Below are positions 26,645 to 34,692 of a DNA stretch of 64,000 nt, piece after piece. The stretch spans positions 806,001 to 870,000 of the forward strand of contig NZ_QOKZ01000001.1 of assembly GCF_003697785.1 (NCBI RefSeq). The letters are read 5' to 3'. Source of the DNA: Paracoccus alkanivorans (GTDB lineage: Bacteria > Pseudomonadota > Alphaproteobacteria > Rhodobacterales > Rhodobacteraceae). The notes under the pieces are model-generated. The model had not been told where the DNA came from, searched no databases, and worked only from the letters and a program-made list of their open reading frames with translations. A program made the position numbers and the translations under genes. The stretch's first letter is position 1. The number at the start of each line of letters is the position of its first letter.

Positions 26645-27481
26645 TCAGGCGCTCCAGCGGCAAAGGCGCCGCTGGAGCAGCATTAGAACCGAGTTCGCGG
26701 CCAGGCCGAGAAAGGCCAGCAGGAATATGGCCGCGAACATCAGCGGGATCTGGAAGTTGTACTGGGCATTCATCACCTGAAAGCCGACACCCTTGTTCGC
26801 GCCGATCATCTCGGCGGCGATCAGAAGCAACAGCGCCGTCGTGGCCGAGAGGCGCAGGCCGACGAAGATCGGCGGCACCGAAGCCGGCAGGATCACACGC
26901 CGGAAGATCGTCCTGCGCGAAGCGCCGAAGCTGCGCGCCATCTCGACCAGCTTTGTGTCGACTTCCTTGACCCCGCCGATCGTGGCCAGCAGGATCGGGA
27001 AGAGCGTTGCCCAGAAGATCACGAAGACCTTGGACGCCTCGCCGAGTCCGAGCAGCAGGATAAAAACGGGGTAAAGTGCCAATGCCGAGGTTTGTCGGAA
27101 AAGTTGAAGGATCGGATCGAGGGCACGTTCAATCGCCCTGATCTGCCCCATGAAAAGCCCAAGCGGAATCCCTAGGCCGACTGCTGCAAGGAAGGCGATT
27201 CCGGCACGCTGAAGCGAAATGGCGATATCGTCGAGAAGCGCACCGGAGGCGATGCCTGTCCAGAGCGTCGCCGCCACCCGGTCGAGCGGTGGAAACACCG
27301 ATGGGTTCAGCCAGCCAGCACCGCTGGCAATCTGCCAGAGGGCGAAAAAAGCAAAGAGCAGACCATAGTCGGCTGCGATCTTGCCAAGGACATTCCGCCG
27401 CCGCTGACCGTTGGCAACACGCCGTAGCCATTTCGGATGTGAGCGCCTCGCAGGTTCAATCAACTCATAGGTCATCGACAT
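26645..27481 (-). CDS. ABC transporter permease, SsuC/AtsB family
   Basis: A 278-residue inner-membrane permease with about six membrane helices. The cytoplasmic EAA loop that docks on the ATPase is 'EMARSFGASRRTIFRRVILPASVPPIFVGLRLS', a good match to SsuC/TauC ('aA.tlGas..q.f..V.lPaalP.i..GlR'). It sits between the monooxygenase gene (9 bp upstream) and the binding-protein gene (36 bp downstream), placing transport and desulfonation in one transcript. Confidence 0.9.
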   Translation of the reverse strand: MSMTYELIEPARRSHPKWLRRVANGQRRRNVLGKIAADYGLLFAFFALWQIASGAGWLNPSVFPPLDRVAATLWTGIASGALLDDIAISLQRAGIAFLAAVGLGIPLGLFMGQIRAIERALDPILQLFRQTSALALYPVFILLLGLGEASKVFVIFWATLFPILLATIGGVKEVDTKLVEMARSFGASRRTIFRRVILPASVPPIFVGLRLSATTALLLLIAAEMIGANKGVGFQVMNAQYNFQIPLMFAAIFLLAFLGLAANSVLMLLQRRLCRWSA

Positions 27482-27490
27482 CCCCTCCTG

Positions 27491-28843
27491 CTATTCCGCT
27501 GCCTGGATCGTGGGATGATCCGCCGCATATCTGTTGATGGGGATGGGGAGCCCGAGATTCTCGCGCAGTGTCCGCCCTTCATAGGCTGTGCGAAACAGGC
27601 CACGACGCTGCAATTCGGGGATCACCAAAGCGACGAAATCATCAAGCGATGTCGGGAGCCAGGGCGGCAAGATGTTGAAACCGTCCGCAGCCTCGTTCTC
27701 GAACCATTCTTGCAATATGTCGGCAATCTGCACCGCTGTGCCGATAATGGTATAGTGCCCGCGTGCAGAAGCAACCCATTGGTAAAGCTGACGAATGGTA
27801 AAGCCGTTTTCATCCGCAATCTGCCGCAGCAAAGCCTGGCGCGACTTGTTGCCCTCGGTCTCGGGGGCGGGAGGCAGCGGACCGTCGAGATTGTATTCAG
27901 TCAGGTCCAGCGTTCCGCCAGTCAAGGCGTTCAAAAGCGCAATACCGTCCTCTTCCGGTATATAGGAGGTGAGGCGCTCGTATTTCTCGCGTGCTTCCTC
28001 CTCGGTCCGTCCGACGAAAGGCGATATGCCAGGCATGATCAGCACATGATCCGGGTTGCGTCCATTGGCCGTGACGCGCGTCTTTATATCACGGTAGAAT
28101 TCCCGGGCGGTATCCAGTCTTTGATGTGCGGTGAATATCACCTCTGCGGTCGCAGCGGCCAGTTTCCGTCCGTCTTCGGATTGTCCGGCCTGGACAATGA
28201 CCGGATGACCCTGCGGAGAGCGGGGAACGTTTAACGGTCCCTCGACCGTGAAATGCGCACCGACATGATCGGCAAAATGCATCTTCTCCGTATCATAGAA
28301 GACGCCACTTTTCTTGTCGCGGATAAAGGCATCATCCTCGAAACTGTCCCAGAGCTTCTTGACAACTTCAACATGCTCCTGCGCGCGACGATATCGCGTG
28401 GCATGCGGGGGCTGTTTGGTCAGGTTGAAGTTCCGGGCCGCAGCATCGCTTGCTGTCGTCACCACGTTCCACCCGGCTCGACCACCGGAAAGCAGGTCGA
28501 GCGAAGCGAATTTACGGGCGGTGTTATAGGGTTCTTCGTAAGTCGTGGAGGCCGTCGCGATAAAACCCAGATTCGTCGTCAGCGGGGCCAGGGCGGAAAA
28601 CAGCGTCACCGGTTCGAATCCGGCGACCTTTGCATTGCCGCCCTCGGTCCCACCGCCAAATGCCACGGCGAGTCCGTCAGCAAGGAAATAGGCATCGAAT
28701 AGCCCGCGTTCGGCAGTGCGGGCGAGTTGCTTATGAAATTCGAAACTCGTAGCTCCATCCGCGGGCTGGTCGGGATGCCGCCAGGCAGCTACATGCTGAC
28801 CACCGCCGGGTAAGAACGCACCAAGTTTGATCTGTCTGGTCAT
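27491..28843 (-). CDS. FMNH2-dependent LLM-class monooxygenase, NtaA/SnaA/DszA family
   Basis: A 450-residue bacterial-luciferase-like monooxygenase. The N-terminal strand 'IKLGAFLPGGGQHVAAWRHP' and the motifs 'FDAYFLADG', 'LDLLSGGRAGWNVVTTASDAAARNF' and 'GHPVIVQAGQSEDGRKLAA' are typical of the NtaA/SnaA/DszA branch, which oxidises nitrilotriacetate, pristinamycin precursors or dibenzothiophene sulfone. Enzymes of this branch need FMNH2 from a partner reductase; such a reductase gene is present at 29868-30437. In this operon the likely job is oxidative C-S cleavage of an organosulfur compound. Substrate unknown. Confidence 0.88.
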   Translation of the reverse strand: MTRQIKLGAFLPGGGQHVAAWRHPDQPADGATSFEFHKQLARTAERGLFDAYFLADGLAVAFGGGTEGGNAKVAGFEPVTLFSALAPLTTNLGFIATASTTYEEPYNTARKFASLDLLSGGRAGWNVVTTASDAAARNFNLTKQPPHATRYRRAQEHVEVVKKLWDSFEDDAFIRDKKSGVFYDTEKMHFADHVGAHFTVEGPLNVPRSPQGHPVIVQAGQSEDGRKLAAATAEVIFTAHQRLDTAREFYRDIKTRVTANGRNPDHVLIMPGISPFVGRTEEEAREKYERLTSYIPEEDGIALLNALTGGTLDLTEYNLDGPLPPAPETEGNKSRQALLRQIADENGFTIRQLYQWVASARGHYTIIGTAVQIADILQEWFENEAADGFNILPPWLPTSLDDFVALVIPELQRRGLFRTAYEGRTLRENLGLPIPINRYAADHPTIQAAE

Positions 28844-28878
28844 GGTTCTGGTTCCTGTGATGTCGTAAAGGATTTGCG

Positions 28879-29775
28879 TCAGACGATTGCGACGCTGCTG
28901 CGCCCGTCGACGCCGATGGGCGTATCGCCTTCGACAGTGACACGGCGCACGACACGATGTGCCTCGCCATAATCATTGACCGCGACATGCTGGGTTGCGC
29001 GATTATCCCAGATCGCGACATCACCTTTGCGCCACTGCCAGCGAACGGTATTTTCAGGCGAAGTGATATAGCCTTGGAAAAGTTCGTATATTCGGTGGGT
29101 GTCGGGGCGGGACAGGCCGGAGATGCGCTGCACGAAACTGCCCAGGAGCAATGTGCGCTCCCTGGTCTCGGGATGCACGCGCACCACCGGATGCTCTGCT
29201 TGGAAGATCCTGGACGCAAAGACCTCGCGGTAATGCCGCTTTTCGACCTCCGTCGCCTTCGGGCGCTGTGCCGCATAGTCATAGGCATTGCTATGTACCG
29301 CTCTTAATGTATCGGCGAGTTGCTTCAATGCGGACGGCAATGCCTCGTAGGCCGCCGTCGTATTGGCCCAGATCGTGTCTCCACCGGTCTCGGGGATCAC
29401 GACGCCGCGCAGCACTGAATATTTGGGATAAGCTGGCAGGAAGGTGATATCGGTGTGCCACTGATCGGCCCGGCCACCATGTGATGAATCCAACTCCAGA
29501 AGGCTTGACGTCCCTTCGCGGACATGTTGGGTCGGATGAGGCAACAGATCGCCCAGCCTCGCGGCAAAAGCTTCCTGACCTCGATCGTCGAGGTGATCCT
29601 GATCGCGGAAAAACACGACTTTGTGACGAGCAACAAGCGCCTTGATCTCGTCGACGACTGCCGCATCAAGATCTGTCGACAATCGGACACCGCGAATCTC
29701 TGCCCCGATGACAAGCGTAACCTGCAGAGTTTCGAGCGCGGGTGTCCCGCGGGTGATGGTATCTTGCTGGGTCAT
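28879..29775 (-). CDS. TauD/TfdA-family dioxygenase, AtsK-like (alkyl sulfate ester dioxygenase)
   Basis: A 298-residue Fe(II)/2-oxoglutarate dioxygenase. The metal triad is visible as His and Asp in 'WHTDITFLPAYPKYSVLR' and a distal His in 'DNRATQHVAVNDYG', with the 2-oxoglutarate-binding Arg in 'VVRRVTVEGD'. 'GGDTIWANTTAAYEALP' and the end 'GDTPIGVDGR' resemble Pseudomonas putida AtsK, which oxidises alkyl sulfate esters to aldehyde and sulfate, more than taurine dioxygenase. The start at 29775 has an AAGG site; an in-frame ATG at 29799 is possible. It lies 35 bp before the monooxygenase gene. Confidence 0.85.
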   Translation of the reverse strand: MTQQDTITRGTPALETLQVTLVIGAEIRGVRLSTDLDAAVVDEIKALVARHKVVFFRDQDHLDDRGQEAFAARLGDLLPHPTQHVREGTSSLLELDSSHGGRADQWHTDITFLPAYPKYSVLRGVVIPETGGDTIWANTTAAYEALPSALKQLADTLRAVHSNAYDYAAQRPKATEVEKRHYREVFASRIFQAEHPVVRVHPETRERTLLLGSFVQRISGLSRPDTHRIYELFQGYITSPENTVRWQWRKGDVAIWDNRATQHVAVNDYGEAHRVVRRVTVEGDTPIGVDGRSSVAIV

Positions 29776-29867
29776 GTGGAATTTCCTTTCATTGGGCATT
29801 AGGCCGCCATTGCCGGTCCGTGGATGAACCGAGCCAAAAGCAAGGCGAACTGGTGAAACTGGGGAAT

Positions 29868-30437
29868 TCAGGCTGCGCTGATGGCGAACTCGTGCTGCCT
29901 GGCAGGGGCGCGTTCGGCGATGGCGGAAGCCAACTGCGCCGCAGCAATGTCCAGTCTGGCTGCAACTGCAGGCGATGCCAGCACACCATCGGTAAAATCT
30001 TCTGAACAGGCGTAGATGCCGGTGGCAACGACTGCCGCCTCAAAAAAACCCAAAAGCGGGCGTAGCTGGTGCTCGATGACCAGTGCGTGGCGATGTCCAC
30101 CGCCGGTTGCAGTAAGTAGAACCGGTTTTCCTTTCAGCGCATCGGGCTCGATCAGGTCGAACAGATGCTTGAAAAGCCCGGTATAGCTGCCCTTGTAGAC
30201 CGGACTTCCGATCACGAGCGCATCCGCTTCGACAATCCGGCTGACCACGGCACGCGGCTGCGGATCAAGCTCCGCCAGATCATGGACAGCGCCGAACCGG
30301 CTGCCAAGATCGGTCAGATCAAAGACCGTCCCTTTCCCACCCGACAAATCCGCGCTTCTTTGCGTCGCCTTGTCCACAAGTGCTCTGGTGCGAGACGGAG
30401 TGTTCAGGCTGCCCGCAAAACCTACGATATCGGTCAT
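29868..30437 (-). CDS. NAD(P)H-dependent FMN reductase (SsuE/MsuE family)
   Basis: A 189-residue flavodoxin-like reductase. 'VGFAGSLNTPSRTRALVD' forms the FMN phosphate loop and 'GSPVYKGSYTGLFKHLFDL' is nearly diagnostic for MsuE/SsuE reductases; 'TGGGHRHALVIEHQLRPLLGFF' is also conserved. It supplies FMNH2 to the luciferase-like monooxygenase encoded two genes downstream. The start at 30437 has an AGGA site at good spacing and is preferred over the ATG at 30452. Same strand and spacing as the rest of the sulfur operon. Confidence 0.9.
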   Translation of the reverse strand: MTDIVGFAGSLNTPSRTRALVDKATQRSADLSGGKGTVFDLTDLGSRFGAVHDLAELDPQPRAVVSRIVEADALVIGSPVYKGSYTGLFKHLFDLIEPDALKGKPVLLTATGGGHRHALVIEHQLRPLLGFFEAAVVATGIYACSEDFTDGVLASPAVAARLDIAAAQLASAIAERAPARQHEFAISAA

Positions 30438-30494
30438 GTCGAATCCTATCACGATTATTTCTATCGTTATTTAGATATAAAATATCGAGACGTT

Positions 30495-31946
30495 TTACTC
30501 TATTCCAAAGATTCTTGCTCGAAGAGGTGAAATCCCTTCCCGCCGGCTCTTTTCGGAGAACTTTAGCCCCCTTTGCCGGGCTAGGATCCTGGCATGTTTG
30601 AGAAAGCCCCGGGCCAGCGCGTGAGTCTGCGCACGGATGTCGGGAATCGCCGTAATTTCCCACAATGCTCCGCGTGCCGCAGGCCCGATTGCGGAGATAC
30701 GCTGCGACACCTTGCCAGAAACATCGATGAGTTGGGCTGAGAGGGTTGTATCAAGCCCGAGGCCAAGCGGATCGAGCCGGGCTGCTCCACGGGTCAGAAG
30801 GTCCCGGATAACGGGTGCGGCATGTTCTGCCGGATTTCTGCGAATACCACGGCAGTCAATGACGTGATCAGCGATCAGATGCTCGGGGATACCACTTTTC
30901 CGCGGAACAATATTCAACATGATCCGACCATCGGCGCGCTCTTCTGCACTTTCGAAACTGCCACGAAGTACACGGAGTTGACCACTTGCGGCAGCACGGG
31001 AGATGCGCCCAGCCGAGACCGGAGGCATCCGGTGGCGATGCACCTCCCACCAGGAGGCAGCGTGGCGGAGGAACCGGGCCTTCTCCGCGAGTGGCCAGGC
31101 GCCCCATATTTCCGCGACATGGGGCCTAACGCCATCAATAGCATCTCGCCAGGTCCCGCCTTGCGCCTCGGCAAGACGAACGAGGCTGCGCAGCCAGTAC
31201 ATTGTCCTACTGACGGACGCGCCAAAAGGAATGCCCTGAGCTTCAAGAACCAGAGGATGCGTTGTTTCGTGCGTCTGCGGAAACAGACCGCGCCGCGACA
31301 AGCAGTAGATTGGTCCGCGATGCCCGGCACCAAGAAGTGTGGTCATATGATCCACCATACTGAGCCCGGTTCCGATGATGGCCACAACCGCGTCGGCGTC
31401 ATGTGGCAACTCGAAATCCCACGCCCCGCGCAGTGGGGGCAGCGGCTCAGCAGGGACCGCGTGACCTGTGGCCAGAACGGCCCGATCGGCATGTATGGTG
31501 CGACCATCATCGAGTTCCGCAATCACACCATGTTCTGTCTCGATAAGGCGCATGCACTCACCGTGAACGCAGTGAAGGCGTCTGATGTTTTCGCCCGCAT
31601 GTGGTGATCTCAAGAGACTGGCGAGATAGCGGCCATAAGTGCCCCGGTCGACAAAGCTCGTCCCCGTAACCGGAATGCTCTCACTTTCCAGCCAGCGCTC
31701 AAAATGGGAGGGGTCGTCGGGAAAGGCGCTCATCTGCGAGGCGCGGGTATTGAGCAAATGGCCCGGATCCGCCGTGTTGTAGGCGATGCCACAACCGAGC
31801 AACCTTGAGCGTTCGATGATGGTGACCTCGACTTCTTTCGAGGGCTGGCGCAACAGATGCGCTGCCATAAGAACGCCGCTCGCCCCGCCACCGATAATCA
31901 CCACCCGCTGTCGGCAATGTATCCCATGCTGATGTTCCTGGTTCAT
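30495..31946 (-). CDS. FAD/NAD(P)-binding protein (PF13454-type)
   Basis: A 483-residue flavoprotein with an N-terminal dinucleotide fold (VVIIGGGASGVLMAAHLL, about 15-32) followed by 'GCGIAYNTADPGHLLNTRASQMSAFP', the signature of the FAD-NAD(P)-binding family. A second nucleotide motif 'VVAIIGTGLSMVDHM' lies near residue 190. The precise reaction is unknown; relatives occur in sulfur-assimilation clusters. There is no clear Shine-Dalgarno site: the ATG shares a base with the stop of the small membrane protein gene (TGATG, 31948-31944), which suggests translation by reinitiation. Confidence 0.82.
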   Translation of the reverse strand: MNQEHQHGIHCRQRVVIIGGGASGVLMAAHLLRQPSKEVEVTIIERSRLLGCGIAYNTADPGHLLNTRASQMSAFPDDPSHFERWLESESIPVTGTSFVDRGTYGRYLASLLRSPHAGENIRRLHCVHGECMRLIETEHGVIAELDDGRTIHADRAVLATGHAVPAEPLPPLRGAWDFELPHDADAVVAIIGTGLSMVDHMTTLLGAGHRGPIYCLSRRGLFPQTHETTHPLVLEAQGIPFGASVSRTMYWLRSLVRLAEAQGGTWRDAIDGVRPHVAEIWGAWPLAEKARFLRHAASWWEVHRHRMPPVSAGRISRAAASGQLRVLRGSFESAEERADGRIMLNIVPRKSGIPEHLIADHVIDCRGIRRNPAEHAAPVIRDLLTRGAARLDPLGLGLDTTLSAQLIDVSGKVSQRISAIGPAARGALWEITAIPDIRAQTHALARGFLKHARILARQRGLKFSEKSRREGISPLRARIFGIE

Positions 31947-32101
31947 CAGGACACCGATACGAGCAGGCTCAGGAAAACAGCCGACGCCAAGGTAACGATA
32001 GCAGTTGTCAGGATGTGGTGTTCGGGTATCGGTTCAGGTGAGTCATCACCCGTCATGAACAGGAAAAATAGATCGGGGTCATATGTACAACATGGATACA
32101 T
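31946..32101 (-). CDS. Small single-helix membrane protein
   Basis: A 51-residue frame that starts with an ATG at 32101 behind a strong AAAGGAGA site at eight-base spacing. The protein begins M-Y-P-C-C-T-Y-D-P-D, has an acidic middle (GDDSPEPIPE) and ends in one hydrophobic helix (about residues 29-51, ILTTAIVTLASAVFLSLLVS). Its stop overlaps the start of the FAD/NAD(P) gene by one base, so the two are probably coupled. I do not recognise the family. Spacing, ribosome site and coupling argue that it is real. Confidence 0.6.
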   Translation of the reverse strand: MYPCCTYDPDLFFLFMTGDDSPEPIPEHHILTTAIVTLASAVFLSLLVSVS

Positions 32102-32205
32102 GCGGCACTCTCCTTTCGGGCTGGTCAAGGCAGCGCGGGCTGAAACAACTCTCGGGAGTCATCTCGGGGTAACTTTTCGGACGGCGCGGGGCGCGGGTTG
32201 CGATG

Positions 32206-32796
32206 TCATGAATGAGCTTTCAGCTTGCAGAGACCGGAACCTGTCCGCCGAATGCCTGGGCGGGCGGCGGAACCGTTTCGAGGCCAAAGCAGATCGCGCA
32301 ACGCCTTGCCTGCTGGCCAAGGTCCATGACCCGACGCAATATTGATATGACCCGCGTCTCCCATGTCGATGAAATCCGCTTCCCAACGGTCAGCCAGTCT
32401 ACGGGCCTGATCCTGCTCCATCCAGGGATCGTTCCTGCTGGCCGCGACGACGACCCTGGCATTGAGTGAGCGCTCCGGGATCGGCCCGAATGAGGCAATG
32501 CGGCTGCATTTCGACGGTTCTGCCGGGGCCACCAGCATTGCACCTGCGATTTTCACCTGAGGCCAGGAGGCCAGAAGCCGGACCACGGCAATCGCCCCCA
32601 GTGAATGGCCGACAAGCACCGAGCCAGGGTGGAGCAAAGTGGCGGCGGCGATTTCCGTGAGCCAGGCTTCAGGCCTGGGTTTCGACCAGGAGTGCTGTTC
32701 GACTATCTTGGCCGTCGGATCAATTGCGGCCCACCATTGTTGCCAATGTGGTGCTGGGGAGCCATCAAGGCCGGGAATGAGAAGTGTTCTGATCAT
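32206..32796 (-). CDS. RBBP9/YdeN-family alpha/beta hydrolase
   Basis: A 196-residue serine hydrolase. 'LLIPGLDGSPAPHWQQWW' is the family start, the nucleophile lies in GHSLG (about residue 64), the acid is in 'VVAASRNDPW' and the histidine in 'DMGDAGHINI', so the full catalytic triad is present. AAAGGAG sits eight bases before the ATG. It appears to be the first gene of the minus-strand sulfur operon; a role in hydrolysing an ester or thioester released from the imported organosulfur compound is possible but unproven. Confidence 0.87.
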   Translation of the reverse strand: MIRTLLIPGLDGSPAPHWQQWWAAIDPTAKIVEQHSWSKPRPEAWLTEIAAATLLHPGSVLVGHSLGAIAVVRLLASWPQVKIAGAMLVAPAEPSKCSRIASFGPIPERSLNARVVVAASRNDPWMEQDQARRLADRWEADFIDMGDAGHINIASGHGPWPAGKALRDLLWPRNGSAARPGIRRTGSGLCKLKAHS

Positions 32797-33855
32797 CTAG
32801 GTTCTCCTTTCCCATAAAAACTACCAATTTAATCGTGTATTTGAATTCCAAACATTGCCGGTCTGATAGAAGACGAGTCTCCGGCAGGCGCTATCTTCGC
32901 CATATGGAACTTCCGGAACACAGTCGGTAAGGGGCCGCCATCAGATCGAGTCGGGCCGCTATGGCTTGCCAGCTGCGGGACCTGCCTCATGGAAGCTGCT
33001 GCGCGAGATCCGTTGCCGGCACCGCAGCCGACGGTCGGGAAGAACAGCATCTCTGTCGTAGTCCGGTTTTCCGACACCACCGCCTGATCTGTCGCCCCGG
33101 CTCAGTCCCGGCCCGTGTCATCGCCGATGGTCGAATGAATCACCGTCCCCACAACCCGTTGCGTCAGACCGCTTGCGGCGTGGATTCATGTGTCAGGGCG
33201 GGACGCCATCTATATGGACGAAGGGAACCGGTCCAGCAAAGGAATGGTTCGTTACGCTTGATATGAGTGCCTGGGATACCTGCGGAGTGGTCTTGGACGT
33301 TCAATCGGGGCGCATCCAGCCGTAACTCACAAAACAAGAGCAGGGCCGGCTGTGCCAGCCTAGCTGCAATGATCAACTCGCCGTTTCCCTGGTGAGATCG
33401 GCGAGTGACCACCCGAGTAACTCGGCGTCGGAGCCCTGCAGCACGAAGTCAAACCCGTTGGTGCGGTCTCCGAGCGCCTTCACGGCCTTTCCGCCACCAC
33501 ACAGGCTGGGATCACTCCTGCGCTGCCGACCGTGTCAACGGTGGCGATGGCGATGGTGATGCAGTCGACTGTCGGCTCTCACCTGACACGAAAGGGCGGT
33601 CGGGCTTACAGGTGAAGCTACTCGACAACCAGACCGCACGACGGCAGCAAATTTCAGCATTACCGCAATTTGGACTCTCGCGCATGAAACAACGAGCATA
33701 TGTTGTGCGGTGATCCTTGACGAAAGCAGTGGAGCACGGTGGTTCCACTGGGACACCAAGCATGTGAAACAACCGCAGATAATTGATGTTGTGCGCCTGG
33801 AACCACCCGGGTAGCGCGTTTTGCTAAAATACAGACGAGTGTTTCCGCAGATTTT
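32797..33855. other. Kilobase gap without a recognised gene
   Basis: About 1,060 bp separate the sulfur operon start from the GntR-type gene end. It must hold the sulfur operon promoter. Open frames of 70-105 codons occur on both strands but show no domain, signal or credible ribosome site. Composition is more mixed than in the flanking genes, as in decayed DNA. No inverted terminal repeats or transposase motifs were found by eye. Confidence 0.4.
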
Positions 33856-34512
33856 TCAAACAGCCGTACCCACGCCCCACCAGCGCAATGTCAGCTTCAG
33901 GTGATGCTCGATTCTATCGACCGCGGCATCGCTGTCACCGCTTTCCAGCGCCGCGATGATCTCCAGATGTTCCTGCATGGCGGGCACCACCCGATCAGCC
34001 AGGAAACTGCGGGCGTTCTGGATGATCGCGATGCGGTTACGATTGGCCGCATAAGCTTGCTGCAGGAATGGATTATCCAGGCCAGAAGCCATGAAATCAT
34101 GCAGGGACAGATCCGTCGCGATCGCACGGCGCGAGAGATCGGCGGCAGGTTCGCGCCGGGCTTCGGCCAGCAAGGCCTCATGCGTCGCACGCAGTTCCGA
34201 CATATCCGGCCTGCCTGATCCGAGCAGGCGCCGCGCGCCTTCCTTCTCCAGTGCGGCACGCATGTCCATGCAGGCACGAGTGGTTTCCGGCCCGGTCTCC
34301 ATGATGATCACGCCGCGCTTGGGGAGAACGCTCAGCAAGGATTGTTCCTCAGCACGCTTGATCGCTTCGCGTGTAGCGGCCAACGGAAACTCGATCGTCT
34401 CGGCCAACGCCGGCATGGCCAGAAACTCGCTGCTGCGCAGCTTGCCGCTGCGCAAGGCCGCCAGCAACGCCTCGAATGCCTGGTCCGATTGCAACTCCCG
34501 TGACGGCTTCAT
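33856..34512 (-). CDS. GntR-family regulator, FCD type
   Basis: A 218-residue regulator. The N-terminal winged helix ('SDQAFEALLAALRSGKLRSSEFLAMPALAETI', 'ATREAIKRAEEQSLLSVLPKRGVII') is a divergent GntR domain and the FCD domain spans about 75-205 ('MDMRAALEKEGARRLL', 'DLSLHDFMASGLDN', 'EHLEIIAALESGD', 'HHLKLTLRWW'). The start is set at the ATG at 34512 with a GGGGA site; a TTG at 34548 would add 12 residues. It is divergent from the YfcC-type transporter gene and probably controls it through the inverted repeat at 34604-34617. Confidence 0.85.
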   Translation of the reverse strand: MKPSRELQSDQAFEALLAALRSGKLRSSEFLAMPALAETIEFPLAATREAIKRAEEQSLLSVLPKRGVIIMETGPETTRACMDMRAALEKEGARRLLGSGRPDMSELRATHEALLAEARREPAADLSRRAIATDLSLHDFMASGLDNPFLQQAYAANRNRIAIIQNARSFLADRVVPAMQEHLEIIAALESGDSDAAVDRIEHHLKLTLRWWGVGTAV

Positions 34513-34603
34513 CGCGGATTCCCCTGAACAGGAAAGATAGACTTTCAAGAAATCCAGAAAAATGATTTCCGGATTCCGGCATAGTCTTCATGCTGCTATA
34601 TCA

Positions 34604-34617
34604 TGTAACATTTTACA
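34604..34617. promoter_or_regulatory. Candidate GntR operator (TGTAA-N4-TTACA)
   Basis: A perfect inverted repeat of five bases around a CATT centre lies in the AT-rich divergent region between the GntR gene and the YfcC gene. FCD regulators bind short palindromes of this kind. Function inferred from position. Confidence 0.4.
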
Positions 34618-34692
34618 ATAGATATAAGAACGGATGTCAGAAAACTGGCACAACCAATCAGCGCCAGGCGCGCAACCATAAGGGAGATGACG

